From CAYXPG01 sp964564845 (GTDB taxonomy: Bacteria; Planctomycetota; Phycisphaerae; Sedimentisphaerales; Anaerobacaceae), in contig CAZMCN010000133.1 in NCBI GenBank assembly GCA_964564845.1, positions 1-5,192 on the forward strand: DNA of 5,192 nucleotides, in the 5' to 3' direction. Position 1 is the stretch's first letter. Every line of letters starts with the position of its first letter. The notes under the pieces were generated by a model. That model was given only the letters and a program-made list of their open reading frames with translations, ran no database searches and had not been told where the DNA came from. The position numbers and the translations under genes are program-made. Of this stretch, positions 1-5,192 are shown piece after piece.

Positions 1-1934
1 CCCGGAAATCTTATTTTCTAATGATTTGTTTGGCCCTTGTGGTTGCTACGGGTGCTCTCTATTGGCAGGTGCAGGGTTTTGATTTTGTTAATTATGATGA
101 CCAGGCTTACGTGGAGGACAACGAAATTGTCCGAAAAGGGCTGACACGCGAAGGATTTGTGTGGGCCTTTACCACGGACAAAACCGGATACTGGCATCCA
201 TTGACGTGGCTGTCTCTTATGCTTGATTGTGAATTGGCCCGCTCTGTAGCGCGGACCTGTCATACGACCAACGTGTTGATTCATATTGCCAATACGCTGC
301 TGTTATTCTGGGTTTTAAGGCGAATGACATCGGCGCTGTGGTGCAGCGCTTTTGTGGCGGCACTGTTTGCACTGCACCCGCTGCACGTTGAGTCCGTGGC
401 GTGGATTTCGGAGCGAAAGGACGTACTGAGCACGTTTTTCTTTTTTTTGACGATGCTTTTTTATGTCTATTACGTTGAACGTCCGGGCTTTTTCAGGTAT
501 GTCGCCGTTGTGTTGTCTTTTGCTCTCGGTCTGCTGGCCAAACCGATGCTGGTAACACTGCCGTTCGTGCTGCTTCTTTTGGATTACTGGCCGCTGGGGC
601 GCTTTCGGCTGGGACAATTGGAGAGTAGAGGGGTGGAAGGGAGAAGTGTGAGCAAGGCGGCTGTTCGTCTGGTGGCCGAGAAAATCCCCCTTTTTATTTT
701 GACGGCTGTTTTGTGTGTAGTTACTTACCTCCTACAGAAGAGCGGTCAGGTCGTTGCTGATTTGGCCTTTGGCGTGCGGCTGTCCAATGCCATTGCTTCC
801 TACGGCCGCTATATAGGCAAGATGTTCTGGCCGGTCGGCCTGACGGTAATTTATCTGCATCCTGAGAAAATAGAGGTGTGGCCATTGGCGGTCTCGTCAA
901 TCGTGTTGGTTTGTGTATCAGCGGCGGTAATTTTTCTGGCGCGGCGGAGGCCTTATCTGGCGATGGGCTGGTTGTGGTATATAGGACTGCTGGTGCCGGT
1001 TATTGGTTTGGTGCAGGTGGGCAATCAGGCAATGGCCGACAGATACACCTATGTGCCACTTATCGGTCTGTTCATTATGCTCACATGGGGCGCTGCAGAT
1101 ATTGCCAAAGGTGTGCGTTATCACAAGATTATATTGGGGGCATTGGTCGTGGCGATAATTTTTGTTTTGTCGGTGTGTACAGGGTTTCAGATAAGGCACT
1201 GGCAAAACGGTGTTACTCTTTTCGGACATGCGGTTGATGTAACCCGGGGTAATTACCTTGCTTATAGTAACTTCGGGGTAGCGTTGAAAAGGGCCGGCAG
1301 AGTTGATGATGCGATTGAGCAGTGGAAGACCTCATTACAGATAAGGCCGGACTTTGACACCGCCATTGGCAACCTGGGGCCGGTTCTGGTTGAAAATGGA
1401 CGAGTTGAGGAGGCGATTTTTTACTATAAAGAATTCCTGGGATGGGCACCGGATGACTGCAGGACGCATATGAATATGGCCGACGCCCTCTTTCAGCTGA
1501 GGATTTATGACCAGGCGGTCCAACATTATGAAGCGGCGCTGCTGTTTGGTTGCGATTCTGTCAACATCCATTACAATTTAGCTATGTCCCTTTCACATCA
1601 GGGCAGGTATGACGAAGCTATTTTGCAGTACGGAGAGTTCCTGCAGCAGCAGCCGGATAGTTTCAGCGCGCACAATAATATGGGAGCGATGCTGCTGGCC
1701 AGGCGTAATGTTGACGAAGCGATTGAACATTTTACCGAGGCGCTGCGGCTGAACTGGAATTATCTTGGTGCGCATATGAATCTTGCAACGGCGCTGATGG
1801 ACCGGGGCAATATCTATGAAGCAGTCCTTCATTACGAGCAGGCCGTGCGAATTAACCCAAACGACCATACTGCTCAAAAGGCGCTGAAAAAAGCGAAAGA
1901 GATGTTGGCAATGCAGAACAAACAAGATAAGTGA
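1..1934 (+). CDS. TMTC-like membrane glycosyltransferase with C-terminal TPR repeats (5' end outside window)
   Basis: Predicted GT-C fold transferase that would move a sugar from a polyprenyl-phosphate donor to an acceptor outside the cytoplasmic membrane. Residues are numbered from the ATG at 21. About eleven hydrophobic segments fill residues 1-390. Family motifs appear in order: NYDD (24-27) in the first outer loop, the usual site of catalytic acid residues; WHPLTW (58-63); HPLHVESVAW (119-128); ERKDVLST (131-138); AKPMLVTLP (173-181) followed by LDYWPLGR (187-194); and ADRYTYVPLIG (339-349). Six TPRs follow (412-615). The motif order and TPR tail match eukaryotic TMTC protein O-mannosyltransferases and many uncharacterised bacterial TPR proteins. 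The ATG at 21 is probably not the true start: the frame is open to base 1, no ribosome site precedes it, and upstream codons 3-20 read RKSYFL, which supplies the positive charge expected before a first membrane helix. Family is clear; substrate is unknown. It is the first visible gene of the operon. Confidence 0.88.
   Translation, partial: RKSYFLMICLALVVATGALYWQVQGFDFVNYDDQAYVEDNEIVRKGLTREGFVWAFTTDKTGYWHPLTWLSLMLDCELARSVARTCHTTNVLIHIANTLLLFWVLRRMTSALWCSAFVAALFALHPLHVESVAWISERKDVLSTFFFFLTMLFYVYYVERPGFFRYVAVVLSFALGLLAKPMLVTLPFVLLLLDYWPLGRFRLGQLESRGVEGRSVSKAAVRLVAEKIPLFILTAVLCVVTYLLQKSGQVVADLAFGVRLSNAIASYGRYIGKMFWPVGLTVIYLHPEKIEVWPLAVSSIVLVCVSAAVIFLARRRPYLAMGWLWYIGLLVPVIGLVQVGNQAMADRYTYVPLIGLFIMLTWGAADIAKGVRYHKIILGALVVAIIFVLSVCTGFQIRHWQNGVTLFGHAVDVTRGNYLAYSNFGVALKRAGRVDDAIEQWKTSLQIRPDFDTAIGNLGPVLVENGRVEEAIFYYKEFLGWAPDDCRTHMNMADALFQLRIYDQAVQHYEAALLFGCDSVNIHYNLAMSLSHQGRYDEAILQYGEFLQQQPDSFSAHNNMGAMLLARRNVDEAIEHFTEALRLNWNYLGAHMNLATALMDRGNIYEAVLHYEQAVRINPNDHTAQKALKKAKEMLAMQNKQDK
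1254..1865 (+). repeat. Six tandem 34-residue tetratricopeptide repeats (protein-level)
   Basis: Residues 412-615 of the preceding protein divide into six adjoining 34-residue units with no spacers, starting at residues 412, 446, 480, 514, 548 and 582. Each shows the TPR pattern of a helix A with N-[LFM]-[GA] near its start, then GR/GRY-type turn, [DE]-[EDQ]-A-[IV], an aromatic residue and a closing P-D/N. Examples are GRVDDAIEQW (426-435), GRYDEAILQY (528-537) and NIYEAVLHY (597-605). TPR arrays form a superhelical binding groove; placed after the last membrane helix of a GT-C enzyme, this one would lie on the outer side and may hold acceptor or partner proteins. Unit 2 has a proline inside helix A (NLGPVL, 451-456), which is unusual. 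The units are diverged at the DNA level, so this is not a DNA tandem repeat. Confidence 0.9.
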
Positions 1935-1963
1935 TGGCAAAAGCTGTAAAAAATAAATTATGA
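1934..1963 (+). other. Nine-codon reading frame bridging the first two genes (possible translational relay)
   Basis: An ATG at 1934-1936 shares its A with the TGA stop of the upstream gene (TGATG, 1932-1936). It opens a frame of nine codons, MAKAVKNKL, whose TGA stop (1961-1963) overlaps the ATG of the methyltransferase (ATGA, 1960-1963). It therefore links the stop of one gene to the start of the next by two stop/start overlaps. No convincing Shine-Dalgarno sequence precedes the methyltransferase start, so re-initiation through this frame could help its translation. The frame is short enough to arise by chance, and the peptide itself resembles nothing I know. Treat as a possible regulatory feature and not as a gene. 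Confidence 0.25.
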
Positions 1964-2736
1964 AACTGATAAAAAGATGGCTCAAACTTCCCGCAGCGAT
2001 GGACATCAAGGACCTTGATGACCCAGCCGCTACTTTGTTCCACGCCCGGATGGTACAGTGTAAACCGTTTCTTAAAAGATTATACATTGATTTTTACAGG
2101 CAGCTTCAAAAAGCGGTGCCTGATTCTGAAAACAGGGTTGTTGTTGAACTTGGCAGCGGCGGCGGCTTTATCAAAGAGGTGATAGCAGATGTGGTTACAA
2201 GTGACATCCTTGAGCTGCCGAATGTTGATAAGACGTTCTCGGCTCTTGATATGCCTTTTGAAGAGGGCGGTGTTGATGCATTTTTAATGGTAGATGTTCT
2301 TCATCATATCGTAGATTCAAGGGTCTTTTTCGCTGAGGCGCTGCGGTGCCTTAAGGTTGGCGGAAAAATTGTTATGATTGAGCCGGCAAACACCCTTTGG
2401 TCGAGGTTTATCTACAGAAATTTTCATCACGAATTGTTTGATACTCAGGCAGACTGGCAGCTTGAAGAGATTGGCCCGCTTTCGCACGGCAACGGTGCGA
2501 TTCCCTGGATAATTTTTTCGCGGGACCGCATGCTCTTTGAAAGTGAATTTCCTTCTTTGAAGATTATTTCAATGCACACCCACACACCGCTGCGGTATCT
2601 GCTCAGCGGCGGCTTGAAGCTCCGCCAGTTGGTGCCGTCTTTTACTTACCCGGCAGTTAAAGCTATAGAATTTATCCTGACTCCCGCCAACAGCTTGTTG
2701 GGTATGTTTCAGACGATAGAACTTCAAAAATTTTAG
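1960..2736 (+). CDS. Class I SAM-dependent methyltransferase
   Basis: Soluble 258-residue enzyme predicted to transfer a methyl group from S-adenosylmethionine; acceptor unknown. The Rossmann-type core is clear. Motif I is VVVELGSGGG (60-69), the SAM-binding glycine loop. An acidic residue after strand 2 lies in TSDILELP (80-87, D82). LDMPFEEGGVDAF (96-108) ends strand 4, then DVLHHI (112-117) and EALRCLKVGGKIVMIEP (126-142) are typical of the Methyltransf_11/UbiE-like group. HHELFD (156-161) and the C-terminal region to residue 258 probably form the acceptor site; no membrane helix is evident. The ATG at 1960 is the first possible ATG start because TAA at 1954-1956 closes the frame upstream. 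No good ribosome site is visible. It sits 25 bp after the TMTC-like gene and 10 bp before the next glycosyltransferase, so a role in the same glycan or lipid pathway is likely, though this is inferred from position alone. Confidence 0.88.
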   Translation: MKLIKRWLKLPAAMDIKDLDDPAATLFHARMVQCKPFLKRLYIDFYRQLQKAVPDSENRVVVELGSGGGFIKEVIADVVTSDILELPNVDKTFSALDMPFEEGGVDAFLMVDVLHHIVDSRVFFAEALRCLKVGGKIVMIEPANTLWSRFIYRNFHHELFDTQADWQLEEIGPLSHGNGAIPWIIFSRDRMLFESEFPSLKIISMHTHTPLRYLLSGGLKLRQLVPSFTYPAVKAIEFILTPANSLLGMFQTIELQKF

Positions 2737-2738
2737 GG
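2735..2738 (+). promoter_or_regulatory. Weak Shine-Dalgarno site for the 2747 start
   Basis: AGGG lies eight bases before the ATG at 2747 and overlaps the TAG stop (2734-2736) of the methyltransferase gene. The spacing is good and the match is short. It supports 2747 as the start and suggests that translation of the two genes is coupled. Confidence 0.45.
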
Positions 2739-2746
2739 CAAAAACG

Positions 2747-4438
2747 ATGGCAAGGGCGACAGGCAAAAAGAAAGAAGCTAAAAAGACTGAGGTTTCAGCT
2801 TTGCCGGCGTCACCGGTGCAGGCCTGGGGCCGCGGCACTGTGATAGCGTTGCTTGTTTTAGTTGGAGTAAGCGCTGCCTTTAATTTCACGGCCATTAACT
2901 GGGGCCAGCCCTCTGGATATTCCTGGAATCCGGATTCTGTAGCAGGGGCCAGAACCGTTGGCCAGTTGCAGTATATATTTAAGCCCTGGACACAGAAGTA
3001 TCCTCGCTTTCATTTCTTGATACTAAAGATTTTTTATCAGCCGTTTATAGACCACTGGCAAAAGAATCCAGTAACAGGTTTTGACCGGCAGGGCCGTCGG
3101 GTCAGCACGCCTTTCAACACCGAACGTTTCAGCACCCTGGTTATAGTCTCCAGGACAATCTCTGCATTTATGGGCATAGGTGCGGTTGTGGGATTATTTT
3201 TTACGGCAAGATTGCTCTTTGGCGATTGGGTTTCGGCCTTTTTTTCGGGAATGGCTCTTGCCTGTTCGATGCTTTTTGTCCTGTACAGTCATCTGGCAAA
3301 TATGGATGTTCCCTGCGCATTCTGGTTTGCCTGGAGTCTGTACTGGGCTGTCAAAGCTGTTTATATAGGGAAATGGCGTCACTTTGTGCTGTTGGGTTTA
3401 TTTAGTGCCCTGACGGTATGCACAAAAGACCCTGCCGCAGGTTTTATCGTTGGTGTGGCAATCGCAGTATGGCTGGCAATGTTCGCAGCGGCGAGAGATG
3501 CAGGACAATCTTTTAAGAAAGGTTTGACTTGTATTTTCAGCTTGAAAGTGCTTGCGGCGGTTTTGGTTGCAGGTTTTGTCTTTGCGCTGCTCAGCGACCT
3601 TTTAACAACACCGAGCGCATTTTTCAAGCGAATGGGCTTCTGGTTTAAGGTAGGTGTAGCCGGCTATAATATAGGTTTCAGTGACCATTGGACGTTTCTA
3701 AAGAGAAATTGCGTGTCTATTTATTATTCATTGGGCTGGCCATTATTGGCGGCGGCTGCCGCTTCTGCGGTTTATTGTATTATTAAGTTCCGATGGAAAT
3801 CGGCCTTTTCAATAGTGCCGGTTGTGGTTTTTTACATTGTTGTAATAGCACGGGTTCGCCTGAACATACCGCGGTATTATATACCGGGCTATGTTTGCTT
3901 TATGCTGCTTGTAGGTAAAGGCTTTGCAGAGCTGCTGCGAAGGAAAAAGCTGCCTTTAGCGGTTAGAATTCTGCCGATTGCCGCCGTCTATCTTCTCAGC
4001 GGGCTTTATTGTATCGGCATTGATTTGGAGATGATTAATGACAGCCGTTACAGTGCCGAAAAATGGCTTAAAGCTCGGGTTACCCCGGCTGATACGGTCA
4101 TAGCGATGTCGCAGCAGGCGTATGCACCGCGCGTTCAAATGCTTGGCTGCAGGTCAAATTTCATCACAGCCAGGCCTAAGGACGAAAAGCTTCTGCAGCA
4201 AATCAGGCCTTTTGCAACCTATCTTGTTTTGCCGGAGAAGGAATTTAGTATGGGTTCGGCGTTTGAGCCGCAGTTTTTGCAAAAGCTTCTTGCAGGCTCC
4301 TATGGTTACGAGGAGGTGGCGCGTTTTTCGAATAAGTATCTTTATCCGAAGAAGACGGTTTTTGGCCTGGCCGGCTGGCCAGTTCCTCGTTCAAAGCTGG
4401 TCAGTCCCGAAATAATTGTCTTAAAAAGAAAGGACTGA
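2747..4438 (+). CDS. GT39/ArnT-like membrane glycosyltransferase
   Basis: A 563-residue polytopic protein of the PMT/ArnT-like GT-C superfamily, predicted to use a polyprenyl-phosphate sugar donor on the outer face of the cytoplasmic membrane. The N-terminus is Lys-rich and cytoplasmic (K7-K9, K12, K13), followed by a first helix at about 31-50. The first outer loop holds NPDS (61-64), whose D63 is the likely catalytic acid, and KYPRFHF (84-90), resembling the KYPPLHF stretch of this superfamily. Further family-like features are HLANMD (182-187) before a helix, CTKDP (225-229) at a loop, and PRYYIPGY (375-382), matching the common RYxxP signature. About ten or eleven helices reach residue 424. 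The rest, starting near AEKWLK (437-442), is a soluble, probably periplasmic domain of about 130 residues that ends in a basic tail. Length is typical. Superfamily is clear; sugar and acceptor are not. The next gene starts two bases after its stop. Confidence 0.85.
   Translation: MARATGKKKEAKKTEVSALPASPVQAWGRGTVIALLVLVGVSAAFNFTAINWGQPSGYSWNPDSVAGARTVGQLQYIFKPWTQKYPRFHFLILKIFYQPFIDHWQKNPVTGFDRQGRRVSTPFNTERFSTLVIVSRTISAFMGIGAVVGLFFTARLLFGDWVSAFFSGMALACSMLFVLYSHLANMDVPCAFWFAWSLYWAVKAVYIGKWRHFVLLGLFSALTVCTKDPAAGFIVGVAIAVWLAMFAAARDAGQSFKKGLTCIFSLKVLAAVLVAGFVFALLSDLLTTPSAFFKRMGFWFKVGVAGYNIGFSDHWTFLKRNCVSIYYSLGWPLLAAAAASAVYCIIKFRWKSAFSIVPVVVFYIVVIARVRLNIPRYYIPGYVCFMLLVGKGFAELLRRKKLPLAVRILPIAAVYLLSGLYCIGIDLEMINDSRYSAEKWLKARVTPADTVIAMSQQAYAPRVQMLGCRSNFITARPKDEKLLQQIRPFATYLVLPEKEFSMGSAFEPQFLQKLLAGSYGYEEVARFSNKYLYPKKTVFGLAGWPVPRSKLVSPEIIVLKRKD
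4429..4434 (+). promoter_or_regulatory. Shine-Dalgarno site for the 4441 start
   Basis: AAAGGA stands six bases before the ATG at 4441, inside the last codons of the preceding gene. It is the best ribosome binding site in the window and fixes the start of the last gene, whose frame has no stop within the window. Confidence 0.65.
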
Positions 4439-4440
4439 TT

Positions 4441-5192
4441 ATGAAGCACGCGAAATTATTGTTGCATATTATTCTCTGCGTGTTGTTCGTGCTGCTGGTT
4501 GTATGGAATGCGGCGCAGGTATTTGACGGCCGACCGCTGCAGAAGGGCAACGATGCAAGTTATCACATCAGGACAGGATACAACCTGATAAATCACGGGA
4601 CGTATTCGTATAGATTGGGTGAAAACCTTAAACCTGATGCATATCGTGAGCCAACGATGGCGGCTTACATTGCGATGCTTATCACAGCCAGCAGCACGCT
4701 CGGCAGTGTGGATGCAGAAACAACGTTGGCCGGCGGCGACGGGCTGGAAATACTTCGGTATGCTCAACTGCCGATATTAATTCTGACCGCTTTTGGGGCG
4801 ATGTATTTTGTCTATTTGATTACGAAAAACTTTTTTTGCAGCTATGTTGCCTTGTTATTGACCGGCTTTAGTTACTCGTTGTTTTTTTCGGCCTGGAGTA
4901 TTAACACCGAACATATGGCGGCGCTGTTTGTAATATCCGCTACGATATCTTTGTATGAAATCGTAAAAGGCGGCGGCAAAAAATATTTTGCATTCTTAGG
5001 CGTATCTTTGGCGCTGCTGGTTCTTACCAAAGCCGTGTTTATGTACCTGATTGTGTTTGTTTTGATTTTTTTAGTTGTTCTTGGATTGGCCGGAAAATTT
5101 GTAAAGAAAGAGATTGTTACTGGACTGGTCATATTATTGGCGGCGTATTTTGCGTTTGTTGGAAGCTGGATGGTGCGAAATTACATACACTT
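4441..5192 (+). CDS. Second GT39-like membrane glycosyltransferase, 3' end outside window
   Basis: The frame from ATG 4441 stays open for 250 complete codons to the right edge, so this is a 5' fragment of a longer gene; full-length relatives usually have about 450-600 residues. A short basic N-terminus (MKHAK) precedes a first helix at about 5-25. The following outer loop contains GNDASYHIRTG (36-46), with D38 as the likely catalytic acid, and REP (69-71), as in the REPxYP stretch of many GT39 proteins. NTEH (155-158) before a helix, LTKA (195-198) after one, and SWMVRNY (242-248), equivalent to the PWxxRN motif, are further superfamily signs. About seven or eight hydrophobic segments are visible. 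A predicted polyprenyl-phosphate-sugar transferase; substrate unknown. It begins two bases after the stop of the preceding glycosyltransferase and has a clear ribosome site, so it is very probably in the same operon. It is diverged from its neighbour and not a recent duplicate by eye. Confidence 0.8.
   Translation, partial: MKHAKLLLHIILCVLFVLLVVWNAAQVFDGRPLQKGNDASYHIRTGYNLINHGTYSYRLGENLKPDAYREPTMAAYIAMLITASSTLGSVDAETTLAGGDGLEILRYAQLPILILTAFGAMYFVYLITKNFFCSYVALLLTGFSYSLFFSAWSINTEHMAALFVISATISLYEIVKGGGKKYFAFLGVSLALLVLTKAVFMYLIVFVLIFLVVLGLAGKFVKKEIVTGLVILLAAYFAFVGSWMVRNYIH

Larger units (their letters stand above)
1..5192 (+). other. Glycosylation operon: three GT-C transferases and a methyltransferase
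   Basis: All four genes read in the same direction with gaps of 25, 10 and 2 bp. I see no hairpin followed by a T-run in any gap and no room for a separate promoter outside coding sequence. Co-transcription is therefore inferred. The promoter lies left of the window and the terminator to the right, so neither can be described. The shared theme is extracytoplasmic glycan transfer with one cytoplasmic modifying enzyme. Confidence 0.7.

Noticed and set aside
441..448. Run of eight T bases as a possible phase-variation tract
   Set aside because: It encodes a Phe-rich membrane helix (FFFF, 139-142) in frame with family motifs on both sides. The length is modest and there is no sign of an off-frame variant.
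878..1237. 119-codon frame on the plus strand inside the first gene
   Set aside because: It overlaps the conserved membrane part of the TMTC-like gene in another frame, and its product shows no recognisable motif.
1254..1865. DNA tandem repeat array
   Set aside because: The 102-base period comes from protein TPR units; the DNA copies are too diverged to be a tandem DNA repeat or CRISPR-like array.
1593..2087. 164-codon open frame on the minus strand across the first gene junction
   Set aside because: It lies antisense to well-supported family motifs in the TPR protein and the methyltransferase, and its translation resembles no domain. It is a shadow frame.
4367..4382. Hairpin CTGGCC-GGCT-GGCCAG near the end of the third gene
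   Set aside because: The six-base stem is inside coding sequence (GLAGWP), has no following T-run, and the next gene begins only 59 bases later. It is not a convincing terminator.

Overview
The window is wholly coding, on the + strand only, and carries four consecutive genes of one apparent operon. Three encode polytopic membrane proteins that look like GT-C fold glycosyltransferases (lipid-phosphate-sugar dependent). The fourth encodes a soluble class I SAM-dependent methyltransferase. There are no RNA genes, mobile elements, CRISPR repeats or intergenic regions longer than 25 bp. Both ends are cut: the first gene's reading frame is open to the left edge, and the last gene runs off the right edge without a stop.

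Layout: (a) 1-1934, a membrane glycosyltransferase with a C-terminal block of six tetratricopeptide repeats, in the same architecture and motif order as the eukaryotic TMTC O-mannosyltransferases; (b) 1960-2736, a methyltransferase; (c) 2747-4438, a GT39/ArnT-like membrane glycosyltransferase; (d) 4441-5192, the first 250 codons of a second GT39-like membrane glycosyltransferase. The gaps are 25, 10 and 2 bp, with no terminator or promoter visible between genes, so co-transcription is likely. A nine-codon reading frame bridges the 25 bp gap, touching the stop codon before it and the start codon after it.

Organism: bacterial, judging by tight gene packing, ATG starts and weak to moderate Shine-Dalgarno signals. 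Base composition looks balanced to the eye (not counted). TPR-tailed TMTC-like proteins of this kind are common in Planctomycetota, Verrucomicrobiota, Desulfobacterota and candidate phyla such as Omnitrophota. I lean towards a planctomycete of the Phycisphaerae type, but this is an inference with low confidence.

How the genes may work together: GT-C enzymes take a sugar from a polyprenyl-phosphate donor and add it to an acceptor on the outer face of the cytoplasmic membrane. Three in a row suggest a locus for glycosylating secreted proteins, lipids or a surface polysaccharide. The methyltransferase may modify a sugar, lipid or other intermediate on the cytoplasmic side. Donor sugars and acceptors cannot be read from the sequence. 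I see no clearly new biological system; the most noteworthy points are the TMTC-like protein and the clustering of three GT-C enzymes with a methyltransferase.
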